From PALSA-1004 sp963804885 (GTDB lineage Bacteria; Pseudomonadota; Gammaproteobacteria; Burkholderiales; SG8-41), in NCBI GenBank assembly GCA_963804885.1, contig CAWDSF010000020.1, positions 558,001-622,000 on the forward strand: 64,000 nucleotides of DNA. The letters are read 5' to 3'. The notes beneath the pieces are model-generated. The model ran no database searches. It worked only from the letters and a program-made list of their open reading frames with translations, and was not told where the DNA came from. Position numbers and translations under genes: made by a program. This document shows positions 26,137 through 34,388 of this stretch, in pieces (the first letter of the stretch is position 1; each line of letters begins with the position of its first letter).

Positions 26137-26343
26137 ATGGCCAAAGCCAAACAAGCGAAAGCAACGGGCAAGACCATCAAGGTGACGCTGGTCAGAAGCC
26201 TGATCGGCACCATGGAGTCGCACCGCGCGACGGTGCGCGGCCTGGGCCTGCGCCGCATCAATCGACGTCGGAAATCGATCGACACGCCGGCCACGCGCGG
26301 CATGATCAACAAAGTCAGCTATCTCGTGAAGTGCGAGGGATAA
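26137..26343 (+). CDS. rpmD: 50S ribosomal protein L30
   Basis: 68-residue L30, slightly longer than the usual 60 because of an N-terminal MAKAKQAKATG. The core is KTIKVTLVRSLIGTMESHRA and VRGLGLRRINRRRKSIDTPA. It is followed after five bases by rplO. Confidence 0.96.
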   Translation: MAKAKQAKATGKTIKVTLVRSLIGTMESHRATVRGLGLRRINRRRKSIDTPATRGMINKVSYLVKCEG

Positions 26344-26348
26344 TCCAA

Positions 26349-27077
26349 ATGCAGCTCAACACGATCAAACCCGCCGACGGCGCCAAGCACGCGAAACGCC
26401 GCGTCGGCCGCGGTATCGGCAGCGGACTCGGCAAGACGGCGGGTCGCGGCCACAAAGGCCAAAGCTCGCGCGCCGGCGGTTATCACAAAGTCGGCTTCGA
26501 GGGCGGCCAGATGCCGCTGCAGCGCCGGTTGCCCAAGCGCGGCTTCAATTCGCCGACGCGCGGCGACACCGCCGAAGTGCGCCTGTCGGATTTGAACCGC
26601 CTGAAGGCGGATACGATCGATATCCTGGTGCTGAAAGACGCAGGCATCGTGCCGATACACGCGTTGTCGGCGAAGGTCATCGTGTCCGGCGAAATCAAAC
26701 GTAAAGTCACGCTGCACGGCCTGCTGGCATCCAAAGGCGCGCGCGCCGCGGTCGAAGCCGCCGGCGGCAAGTTCGAGATGCCCGAGAGCACCGGCGGCAA
26801 GCCGGCGAAAGAAGGCAAGAAAGTCGCGCGCAAAGCGGCCGCTATCGTCCGCGCCGAGACTCGCGCCGCGACGACGTCGGCGACCATAGCCGAGGAAAAC
26901 GCCAAGGCCGCCGTCGATGCCGAAGCCAAAGCCGACGCGAAGAGCAAAGCCAAGGCCGATTCAAAAGCAAAAGCCGAAGCCAAGTCTGAGGCCAAGGCCG
27001 CGCCCACGACTGACGCCAATGCGAAAGCCAAGAGCGCCAAAGACAAGCCGGCGGGCAAGAAAAAGAAGGGTGAGTAA
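26349..27077 (+). CDS. rplO: 50S ribosomal protein L15 with a long Ala/Lys-rich tail
   Basis: 242 residues, against 144-150 in most bacteria. The core is a normal L15: MQLNTIKPADGAKHAKRRVG, GQSSRAGGYHKVGFEGGQMP and the C-terminal fold ending near AAVEAAGGKFEMPE (about residue 150). About 92 further residues follow, mostly Ala, Lys, Glu and Asp (for example AKADAKSKAKADSKAKAEAK), like histone H1-type or coiled helical tails. The reading frame stays open to a stop just before secY and codon use looks like the rest, so this is a real extension and not a frame error. Confidence 0.96.
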   Translation: MQLNTIKPADGAKHAKRRVGRGIGSGLGKTAGRGHKGQSSRAGGYHKVGFEGGQMPLQRRLPKRGFNSPTRGDTAEVRLSDLNRLKADTIDILVLKDAGIVPIHALSAKVIVSGEIKRKVTLHGLLASKGARAAVEAAGGKFEMPESTGGKPAKEGKKVARKAAAIVRAETRAATTSATIAEENAKAAVDAEAKADAKSKAKADSKAKAEAKSEAKAAPTTDANAKAKSAKDKPAGKKKKGE

Positions 27078-27079
27078 GC

Positions 27080-28407
27080 TTGGCTAATCAGGATTCCAGA
27101 TTGAGCATGCAGGGCAAGATGGGCGATCTTAACCGTCGCCTGTTGTTCTTGCTCGGCGCGCTGATCGTCTACCGCATCGGCGCGCACATCCCCGTGCCCG
27201 GCATCGATCCGGTCGCGCTCGCGGAGCTCTTCAAGTCCCAGAAGGGCGGGATTCTCGACATGTTCAACATGTTCTCGGGCGGCGCGCTGTCGCGCTTCAC
27301 GATCTTCGCGCTGGGCATCATGCCTTACATCTCGGCCTCCATCATCATGCAGTTGATGACGGTCGTGTCGCCGACCCTCGAAGCGCTGAAAAAGGAAGGC
27401 GAATCGGGCCGCCGCAAGATCACGCAGTACACGCGCTACGGCACCGCTGCGCTCGCGCTGTTCCAGGGCATGGGCATCGCGATCGCGCTCGAGTCGCAGC
27501 GCTCGCTCGTGCTGGAGCCCGGCCTCGCGTTCCGCCTGACCACCATGATCACGCTGGTGACCGGCACCATGTTCCTGATGTGGCTCGGCGAGCAGATTAC
27601 CGAGCGCGGCATCGGCAACGGCATTTCACTGATCATTTTCGCGGGCATCGCCGCGGGGCTGCCGCACCGCGATGGTCAATACGCTGGAACTGCAGCGCCA
27701 GGGCTCGATATCCATTCTTGCCGTGATCGTGATCGTAGGCGCTGGTCGCCGGTGTTACGGCACTCGTGTGTTTCGTCGAGCGCGGCCAGCGCCGCATCCT
27801 GGTCAACTACGCGAAGCGACAGGTCGGGCGCAAGGTCTATGGCGGTCAATCGTCGCACCTGCCGCTGAAACTCAACATGTCGGGCGTGATTCCGCCGATT
27901 TTCGCGTCGAGCATCATCCTGTTTCCGGCCACCCTCGCGGGCTGGTTCGGCACCAGCGAGAACATGCGCTGGCTCTCGAATATCGCGTCGACGCTGCATC
28001 CCGGCGAGCCGGTTTACGTATTGCTGTATTCGTCGGCGATCATTTTCTTCTGCTTCTTCTACGCGGCGTTGATGTTCAACCCGAAAGAGACCGCCGAGAA
28101 CCTGAAGAAAAGCGGCGCGTTCGTGCCCGGTATCCGCCCCGGCGACCAGACCGCGCGCTATATCGAAAAAATCATGCTGCGCCTGACGTTGGTCGGCTCG
28201 GTCTACGTGACGCTCGTGTGCCTGCTGCCCGAGTTTCTGATCGTCTGGAAGAAAGTGCCGTTTTACTTCGGCGGCACGAGCCTCTTGATCATCGTGGTCG
28301 TGACGATGGACTTCATGGCGCAGGTGCAGGCGTATGCGATGAGTCACCAGTATGAGAGCCTGCTTAAAAAGGCGAATTTCAAGGGCGGCGTGTTTCCGAC
28401 TCGTTAA
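27080..28407 (+). CDS. secY: Preprotein translocase subunit SecY (two +1 frame breaks)
   Basis: 441 residues after correction, the usual length. SecY is the ten-helix channel of the Sec system. N-terminal LLFLLGALIVYRIGAHIPVP and the plug region GGALSRFTIFALGIMPYISA are in the first frame. At about 27665 the frame moves to give TAMVNTLELQRQGSISILAV, and at about 27738 it moves again to give ALVAGVTALVCFVERGQRRI. The last frame holds the cytoplasmic loop VNYAKRQVGRKVYGGQSSHL and the C-terminal helices. The start is TTG at 27080, two bases after rplO. The stop overlaps infA (TAATG). Confidence 0.96.
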
Positions 28408-28625
28408 TGGCGAAAGAAGAAACCATAGAGATGCAGGGGACGATAGTCGAAACCCTGCCCAACGCAACATTCCGGGTAAAGCTGGAAAACGGCCACATGG
28501 TTCTGGGCCACATTTCCGGCAAGATGCGCATGCACTACATCCGCATCCTCCCGGGCGACAAGGTCACGGTGGAAGTCTCGCCGTACGATTTGACACGGTG
28601 CCGGATCACTTTCCGCGCCAAGTAG
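28407..28625 (+). CDS. infA: Translation initiation factor IF-1
   Basis: 72-residue OB-fold protein that blocks the A-site during initiation. It starts MAKEETIEMQGTIVETLPNA and contains HISGKMRMHYIRILPGDKVT. Placement between secY and rpmJ is typical for Betaproteobacteria. The ATG shares one base with the secY stop. Confidence 0.98.
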   Translation: MAKEETIEMQGTIVETLPNATFRVKLENGHMVLGHISGKMRMHYIRILPGDKVTVEVSPYDLTRCRITFRAK

Positions 28626-28654
28626 CACGGGCAACAGGCTTAAGGAGCAAAACC

Positions 28655-28768
28655 ATGAAAGTACAGGCTTCGGTTAAAAAGATCTGCCGCAACTGCAAGA
28701 TCATCCGCAGGAAGCGGGTGGTGCGCGTCATCTGCAAGGACCCGCGGCATAAACAACGCCAAGGATGA
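28655..28768 (+). CDS. rpmJ: 50S ribosomal protein L36 (zinc-binding type)
   Basis: 37-residue L36, MKVQASVKKICRNCKIIRRK onward. Zinc ligands C-x2-C, a later Cys and His (ICKDPRHKQRQG) are all kept, so this is the zinc-containing form. TAAGGAG lies eight bases upstream of the ATG. It is the last gene before the alpha operon promoter. Confidence 0.97.
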   Translation: MKVQASVKKICRNCKIIRRKRVVRVICKDPRHKQRQG

Positions 28769-28784
28769 TTGCGGTTCGGCGGCA

Positions 28785-28813
28785 TTTACTGATGCAAATG
28801 AACAGGTTATAAT
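28785..28813 (+). promoter_or_regulatory. Sigma-70 promoter of the alpha operon
   Basis: TTTACT (28785-28790), 17-base spacer and a perfect TATAAT (28808-28813) in the rpmJ-rpsM gap. The predicted start is near 28820, giving an 80-base leader with T-rich stretches. In E. coli, S4 represses this operon by binding a pseudoknot in the same leader; a pseudoknot was not confirmed here. Confidence 0.72.
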
Positions 28814-28901
28814 CGCCGGCTTTCGAATTTTCGGGTATCGGTTCAGCGTGTTTTTTAATTGATTTAAGCGCGCGTTTTTAGCGTAAATGGGATAGAAAAT
28901 T

Positions 28902-29281
28902 ATGGCCCGTATTGGTGGGGTAAACATTCCGAATCATCAGCACGCGGAAATCGCGCTGACTGCGATTTACGGCGTCGGCCGCAGCCGCGCGCGCGCGATC
29001 TGCACGTCGGCCGGCATCGAGCACACGACCAAGATCAAGGACCTGTCGGACACCGACATGGACAAGCTGCGCGAGCAGGTCGCGCAAGTTCGCGATCGAA
29101 GGCGATTTGCGGCGTGAAGTTTCGATGAACATCAAGCGCCTGATGGATCTGGGCACGCTGGCGCGGTTTGCGGCATCGCCGCGGGCTGCCGGTGCGCGGC
29201 CAGCGCACGCGCACCAATGCGCGCACGCGCAAGGGCCCGCGCAAGGCGGCGGTGAAAATTCAAAAATCGGTCACGGTCTGA
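28902..29281 (+). CDS. rpsM: 30S ribosomal protein S13 (two +1 frame breaks)
   Basis: 125 residues after correction. S13 sits at the head and contacts P-site tRNA. The first frame gives MARIGGVNIPNHQHAEIALT and EHTTKIKDLSDTDMDKLREQ. An extra base at about 29085 leads to KFAIEGDLRREVSMNIKRLM, and another at 29161 leads to RGLRHRRGLPVRGQRTRTNA and RKGPRKAAVKIQKSVTV. The stop is the TGA at 29279-29281. As read literally the product ends after 71 residues. Confidence 0.95.
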
Positions 29282-29310
29282 TCGCAGCATAAAAGCGGAA
29301 AGCATATTCA

Positions 29311-29700
29311 ATGGCAAAGGCAAACACACGGGTTCGCAAGAAGGTCAAGAAGAATGTCGCGGAAGGCATCGCGCACATTCATGCGTCCTTCAACAACACC
29401 ATCATCACCATCACCGACCGCCAGGGCAACGCGTTGTCGTGGGCGACCAGCGGTTCGGCCGGCTTCAAGGGCTCGCGCAAGTCCACGCCGTTCGCGGCGC
29501 AGATCGCCGGCGAGCACGCGGGCAAGCTCGCGCAGGAATGCGGCGTCAAGAACCTCGAGGTCCGCATCAAGGGCCCGGGTCCGGGCCGCGAATCCGCCAT
29601 GCGCGCATTGAATGCGCTTGGCTTCAAGATCACGAGCATCGCCGACGTCACGCCGGTCCCGCACAACGGATGCCGCGCGCCGAAGCGGCGTCGCATCTAA
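29311..29700 (+). CDS. rpsK: 30S ribosomal protein S11
   Basis: 129-residue S11 of the platform. It has GIAHIHASFNNTIITITDRQ, GSRKSTPFAAQIAGEHAGKL and the C-terminal VTPVPHNGCRAPKRRRI. Intact, between two multiply broken neighbours (rpsM and rpsD). Confidence 0.98.
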   Translation: MAKANTRVRKKVKKNVAEGIAHIHASFNNTIITITDRQGNALSWATSGSAGFKGSRKSTPFAAQIAGEHAGKLAQECGVKNLEVRIKGPGPGRESAMRALNALGFKITSIADVTPVPHNGCRAPKRRRI

Positions 29701-29712
29701 GGAGAACCGGCT

Positions 29713-30343
29713 GTGGCCAGAAATCTAGACGCAAAATGCCGCCAATGCCGCCGCGAGGGCGAGAAGCTGTTCCTCAAGGGCGACAAGTGCTTTACCGACA
29801 AGTGCGCGATCGAGCGCCGCAACTATCCGCCGGGCCAGCACGGCCAGAAGAACAGCCGCCTGTCGGGCTACGGCGTGCAGTTGCGCGAAAAGCAGAAGCT
29901 GCGCCGCATCTACGGCCTGCTCGAGCGCCAGTTCCGCAATATCTATCACCGCGCGATCGCAGAAAAAAGGCATCACCGGCGAGAGCATTGCTGCAGATGC
30001 TCGAGATCGCGCCTGGACAACATCACGTACAAGATGGGCTTCGGCGCGTCGCGTTCGGAAGCGCGCCAGATCGTGCGCCATAACGGCATTCTCGTGAACG
30101 GCAAGCGCGTCAACATCCCGTCTTACCAGCTGCGCCCCGGCGACGTCGTCGAAGTCGCGGGCAAAGCCAAGGAACATCTGCGCATCAAGGCGGCGCTCGA
30201 AGCCACCGTCCGGCCGCGGCTATCCGGAATGGCTCGAAGTCGATACCGCGGCGTTCAAGGGTACGTTCAAGACCATGCCGCAGCGCAGCGACCTGCCCTC
30301 CACCATCAATGAATCGCTGGTGGTCGAGCTGTACTCGAAATAA
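29713..30343 (+). CDS. rpsD: 30S ribosomal protein S4 (four +1 frame breaks)
   Basis: 208 residues after correction, the standard length. S4 initiates 30S assembly and in E. coli represses the alpha operon. The N-terminus RNLDAKCRQCRREGEKLFLK and GQHGQKNSRLSGYGVQLREK is in the first frame. Extra bases at about 29968, 29987 and 30006 scramble GITGESLLQMLESRLDN, and because there are three of them the original frame returns for ITYKMGFGASRSEARQIVRH. A fourth at about 30214 moves the end to RGYPEWLEVDTAAFKGTFKT and VVELYSK, stop TAA 30341-30343. Confidence 0.95.
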
Positions 30344-30356
30344 GGAATTTTTTATC

Positions 30357-30374
30357 AAGGGAGTTTGCTCCCTT
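30357..30374 (+). promoter_or_regulatory. Hairpin in the rpsD-rpoA gap
   Basis: AAGGGAG/CTCCCTT with loop TTTG, 13 bases after rpsD. A second small hairpin CCCCGGAAACGGGG follows. No T-run follows the first, so these look like RNA structures inside the operon transcript (processing or stability) rather than terminators. Confidence 0.45.
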
Positions 30375-30453
30375 GTGATCCCCCGGAAACGGGGAAGCTG
30401 TGACAGGAAGAAGAGCTTCATCAGAGCTTCCTTAATCGTTAGAGGAATAAGCC

Positions 30454-31450
30454 ATGCCCAGCAGCACTTTTCTTAAGCCTCGCATCATCGACGTGCAGAA
30501 CATTTCGCCGTTCCATGCCAAAGTCACGATGGAACCGTTCGAGCGCGGCTACGGCCACACGCTCGGCAATGCGCTGCGCCGCATTCTGCTGTCGTCCATG
30601 CCCGGGTTCGCCGCCACTGAAGTCAAGATGAGCGGCGTGCTCCACGAATACTCGACGATCGACGGCGTGCAGGAAGACGTGGTCGACATCCTGCTGAACC
30701 TGAAGGGCATCGTGCTGAAGCTGCACAACCGCGAAGAGGCGGAGCTCACGCTCAAGAAGCAGGGCGAAGGCGTTGTCACCGCGGGTGATATCGAGCCGAT
30801 GCACGACGTCGAAATCGTCAATCCCGATCACGTGATCGCGCATTTGACCGCCGGCGGCAAGCTCGACATGCAGATCAAGGTCGAACACGGCCGCGGCTAC
30901 GTGCCCGGCGCAGTGCGCACCAGCCGCGGCGAGCAGATCGAAGGCGCGGTCAGCCGCGCAGTCGGCAGCATCGTGCTCGATGCGTCGTACAGCCCCGTGC
31001 GTCGCGTCAGCTACCAGGTCGATTCGGCGCGCGTCGAACAGCGCACCGATCTCGACAAGCTCATCATCGACATCGAAACCAACGGCGCGATCGAGCCGGA
31101 AGAAGCGATCCGCTATGCGGCGCGCATCCTGGTCGATCAGCTCGTGGTGTTCGCCGACTTGAAAGGCACGCCGGTCCAGATCGAAGTGCCCAAAGCCCAG
31201 CAGATCGATCCGATCCTGCTGCGTCCGGTCGACGATCTCGAGCTCACCGGTGCGCTCCGCGAATTGTTTGAAAGCGGAAAACATTTATTACATCGGCGAC
31301 CTGATCCAGCGCACCGAAACCGAATTGCTGAAGACGCCGAATCTGGGCCGCAAGTCGCTGAACGAGATCAAGGAAGTGCTCGCGTCGCGCGGGCTGACGC
31401 TCGGCATGCGGCTCGAAAACTGGCCGCCCGTCGGGCTCGAGAAGGTATAA
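30454..31450 (+). CDS. rpoA: DNA-directed RNA polymerase subunit alpha (one +1 frame break)
   Basis: 331 residues after correction. The N-terminal assembly domain (FERGYGHTLGNALRRILLSS) and linker are in the first frame. At about 31249 one extra base follows LELT; the C-terminal domain that binds UP elements and activators resumes as VRSANCLKAENIYYIGDLIQ and ends LENWPPVGLEKV. As read, the polymerase would lack a functional alpha C-terminal domain. The ATG at 30454 follows AGAGGAA. Confidence 0.96.
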
Positions 31451-31502
31451 CAAGGGAAATAACGACGAGGGGATACATCCCCCTCATACTCCCCTAAGCA
31501 AG

Positions 31503-31530
31503 GCCTGTTTCAGAGGGTTCTGAAACAGGC
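31503..31530 (+). promoter_or_regulatory. Perfect 12-bp hairpin before rplQ
   Basis: GCCTGTTTCAGA (31503-31514), loop GGGT, TCTGAAACAGGC (31519-31530). It has no T-run and ends 17 bases before the rplQ ATG, covering the upstream edge of its ribosome binding region. It may be a cleavage or stability element, or control rplQ translation. Confidence 0.6.
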
Positions 31531-31547
31531 TCAACAAAGGATTGACC

Positions 31548-31952
31548 ATGCGTCACCGCCTCGGATTAAGAAAACTCAACCGCACGAGCAGCCACCGTCT
31601 GGCCATGCTGCGCAACATGACCGTGTCGCTCTTGCGCCACGAAGTCATCAAGACCACTTTGCCCAAGGCAAAGGAGTTGCGCCGCGTCGCCGAACCGCTG
31701 CTGACGCTCGGCAAATCGCCGTCGCTCGCGAATCGCCGGCTGGCGTTCGACCGCCTGCGCGACCGCGAGATCGTGACCAAGCTCTTTGGCGAGCTCGGTC
31801 CGCGTTACGCCGCGCGCAACGGCGGCTATCTGCGCATACTGAAATTCGGATTTCGCAAGGGGGATAACGCTCCCATGGCGGTGGTGGAACTCATCGACCG
31901 TCCTGAGGTAGCCGAGGATAAAAAAGAAGAAGCGCCTGCCAAGGCGGCATAA
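31548..31952 (+). CDS. rplQ: 50S ribosomal protein L17
   Basis: 134-residue L17. It starts MRHRLGLRKLNRTSSHRLAM and includes GDNAPMAVVELIDR. ATG at 31548 preferred over the TTG six bases upstream, because MRHR is the family N-terminus and AAAGGA is correctly spaced. It is the last gene of the alpha operon and of the ribosomal block. Confidence 0.97.
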   Translation: MRHRLGLRKLNRTSSHRLAMLRNMTVSLLRHEVIKTTLPKAKELRRVAEPLLTLGKSPSLANRRLAFDRLRDREIVTKLFGELGPRYAARNGGYLRILKFGFRKGDNAPMAVVELIDRPEVAEDKKEEAPAKAA

Positions 31953-31972
31953 TAAAAAAAGAGCAGCATTTG

Positions 31973-31999
31973 AAAAGCCGGCCTCGTGCCGGCTTTTTT
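31973..31999 (+). terminator. Intrinsic terminator of the ribosomal protein block
   Basis: GCCGGC (31977-31982), loop CTCGT, GCCGGC (31988-31993), preceded by AAAA and followed by six T, so the stem can extend by A-U pairs. It separates the 32-kb housekeeping block from the accessory genes. Confidence 0.92.
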
Positions 32000-32032
32000 A
32001 TTGGCAACAGTTCCCGGGTTTAGAATGCGCTT

Positions 32033-32728
32033 ATGTTGAACGAACTCGAATTGACCGGCCGGGCGACAACCCACGTCGTGCAGCGCGACGACTTGCGAGC
32101 CGCCATCCATCGCGACGTGCTGGAGCCGTTTCTCGCGCTCAAGGCGGCCGCGGCCGGGGCGGGCATCGATCTCGCGATCGCGAGCGGGTTTCGCGATTTC
32201 GGCGCGCAGGTGCGCATCTGGAACATGAAGTATCGCGGGGAAAGGCCGCTGTACGATGCCGAGGGCAACGTGCGCGACCACGCGAGCCTGAATCCCGGCG
32301 AGCTCGTCGAGGGCATTCTGTGCTGGAGCGCGCTGCCGGGCGCGAGCCGCCATCATTGGGGCACCGATATCGACGTGATCGACCGCGCCGCCATGCCGGA
32401 CAATTTCCGTTACAAGCTCGTGCCCGAAGAATACGCGCCGGGCGGCGTGTTCCACGCGCTCAACGTGTGGCTCGACGCCAATATCGGCCGCTTCGGTTTT
32501 TACCGCCCGTACGCGCAATACCACGGCGGCGTGCATCCCGAGCCGTGGCATTTGAGCTATGCGCCAATTGCCACCGAGGCGCTGTCGTTGCTCACGCCGG
32601 AACTCGTCGCCGAGACCGTGCGCGACAGCGACGTATTGGGCAAGGACGAGGTGCTGGCGCGGCTGCCGGCCATCTATCGCACCTACGTCGTCAACGTGGC
32701 GCCGTCCCCGGCCAAGGCGCTGACATAA
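32033..32728 (+). CDS. M15-family D-alanyl-D-alanine carboxypeptidase-like protein
   Basis: 231 residues. The zinc-site motifs of M15B peptidases are seen: SRHHWGTDIDVID (His and Asp ligands, about residues 112-124) and HPEPWHLSY (catalytic Glu region and third His, near residue 175). SGFRDFGAQVRIWN matches the substrate-binding stretch. Members trim D-Ala-D-Ala ends of peptidoglycan peptides. No signal peptide is obvious, so export is uncertain. It is followed after 20 bases by the DUF62 gene. Confidence 0.85.
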   Translation: MLNELELTGRATTHVVQRDDLRAAIHRDVLEPFLALKAAAAGAGIDLAIASGFRDFGAQVRIWNMKYRGERPLYDAEGNVRDHASLNPGELVEGILCWSALPGASRHHWGTDIDVIDRAAMPDNFRYKLVPEEYAPGGVFHALNVWLDANIGRFGFYRPYAQYHGGVHPEPWHLSYAPIATEALSLLTPELVAETVRDSDVLGKDEVLARLPAIYRTYVVNVAPSPAKALT

Positions 32729-32748
32729 AGCCGGCGCGGCGTTCTGCA

Positions 32749-33481
32749 ATGAGCATCTTCCTGTTTACCGACTTCGGCGCCGCCGATATCTACGTGGGCC
32801 AGGTCAAGGCCGTGCTCGCGCGCGAGGCGCCTGGCGTCGCGATTATCGATTTGCTGCATGAAGCGCCCGCGTTCAACGTGCGCGCGGGCGCGCATCTGCT
32901 CGCTGCGCTTGCAGCGCAAATTCCCGCCGGCAGCGTGACGCTGGCGGTCGTCGATCCGGGCGTCGGCGGCGCGCGCGCTGCGGTCGCGCTCGAAATTGAC
33001 GGTCGCTGGTTCGTCGGGCCCGACAACGGGCTCATGTCGGTGCTGGCCGCGCGCGCCGCGAAAACATCGGTCTGGCGCATCACGTGGGAGCCGCAGAACC
33101 TCGGGCCCGTCGTTTCACGGGCGCGATCTGTTCGCGCCGATCGCAGCAGCGCTCGCGCGCGGGGAATTCCCCGCCGGGAAGGCAGTGCGCGCCGACCGCC
33201 TGCAGGTGGAGTTCGGCGCGACCGATCTCGGCGAAATCATTTATATCGATCACTACGGCAATGCCTATACGGGTTTGCGCGCGCATGCGCTGCCGCACGA
33301 TACGCGGGTAGTCGCAGGCGGCGCGTCACTCGCCTATGCGCGCGTCTTTTCGGCAGCCCCGCCCGGCGGGACGTTCTGGTACGCGAACAGCCTGGGTCTC
33401 GTCGAGATCGCCGGCAACGGTTGCAGCGCAGCCGCGGCTCTGGGGCTTGCGGTCGGGCAACCCGCGGCTTATTCGGCCTAG
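32749..33481 (+). CDS. SAM hydroxide adenosyltransferase (DUF62 / SAM_adeno_trans; one +1 frame break)
   Basis: About 243 residues after correction. It opens MSIFLFTDFGAADIYVGQVK and carries VVDPGVGGARAAV and WFVGPDNGLMSVL, which fit the SAM-binding N-terminal domain of the fluorinase-like family that hydrolyses S-adenosylmethionine to adenosine and methionine. At about 33106 one extra C in a CCC run moves the frame from EPQNLG to PSFHGRDLFAPIAAALARGE; the C-terminal domain then runs to YANSLGLVEIAGNGCSAAAA. Probably in operon with the M15 peptidase. Confidence 0.85.
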
Positions 33482-33522
33482 CTGCTGATCGAGCGCAGCG
33501 GCGGGTGCCGCCGCACGACGTT

Positions 33523-34380
33523 TCAGCCGCGCGCCAGGCGCGCGTCGAACGGTGCGAGATTGGCGCCGGCCGGCTCGGTGGCCGGGTGCGCTTCGCGCCA
33601 CCACTGCGCGAGTTCGCGGCAGGTCGCGAAGTAGACACCCGGATGGCGCGCCACATGGGTCAGGAACTCATCGACGGCGCGCGCGCGCGCGGCGCGCCCC
33701 GAGCCGTAATCGCCGCGCGGATGCAGCGTGAGGTTTACGCAATGCCCGGCCTCGTACATCGCGGCGAATTCTTCCTTCCATACCTTGAGCGCGCGGCTGT
33801 GCGAATGGCGCGGGTTGTAGAACGTCGCATCGGTCAGCGCTTCGAAAGTCGGCAGCTCGACGATGCGTTTGCCCGGCGCGCATTCGACCACGTACGGATA
33901 ATCGTCGTCCTGAAAACTGCTGTCGTACAGGTAGCCTAAATCCGCGAGATGGCCGAGCGTTTCGCGCGTGAGCAGGCCAAACGGCGCGCGCCAGCCGACC
34001 GGCGCGATCCCGGTAATTTTGGTCAATGCCTGATGCGCGCGTTCGAGCGTGGCCCGTTGCTGATCCTTCAGCTTGCTGTGGTCTTCGAACGCGTAGCCGC
34101 GCGCGCCGATCTCATGGCCGTCCTTGAGTATCGCCTCCACCGCGGCGCGATTGTTCTCGGCATCGAGCGCCGGGACGAAGAACGTCGCTTTGGTGCCCTG
34201 GCCACGCAACACGTCGAGCAGGCGCCACACGCCGGCGCGCATGCCGTAGCGGCCGTACGAGTATTTGCCGTAGAGGTTTTCCGGCTTCGCCTCGTGCAGA
34301 TCGACGGATTCGGCGTCGAAGTTCACCGTCACCACGACGGCGCACGTCTTGCCCTGCGGCCACTTGGATTTTTCGCTCAA
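33523..34380 (-). CDS. Polysaccharide deacetylase-like protein lacking metal-binding histidines
   Basis: 285 residues with the NodB-homology fold (TCAVVVTVNFDAESVDLHEA onward). In active relatives the metal motif is HxxxH; the upstream paralogue has AHGYLHE, but this protein reads ARGYAFEDH, so both histidines are replaced (Arg and Phe), and the first Asp of the DFD motif is Asn. It may be an inactive partner or act on another substrate. The start is taken as TTG at 34380, with GAGG upstream, eight bases after the stop of the upstream paralogue; an ORF also extends upstream to 34419. Confidence 0.8.
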   Translation of the reverse strand: MSEKSKWPQGKTCAVVVTVNFDAESVDLHEAKPENLYGKYSYGRYGMRAGVWRLLDVLRGQGTKATFFVPALDAENNRAAVEAILKDGHEIGARGYAFEDHSKLKDQQRATLERAHQALTKITGIAPVGWRAPFGLLTRETLGHLADLGYLYDSSFQDDDYPYVVECAPGKRIVELPTFEALTDATFYNPRHSHSRALKVWKEEFAAMYEAGHCVNLTLHPRGDYGSGRAARARAVDEFLTHVARHPGVYFATCRELAQWWREAHPATEPAGANLAPFDARLARG

Positions 34381-34388
34381 CGCTAGCC

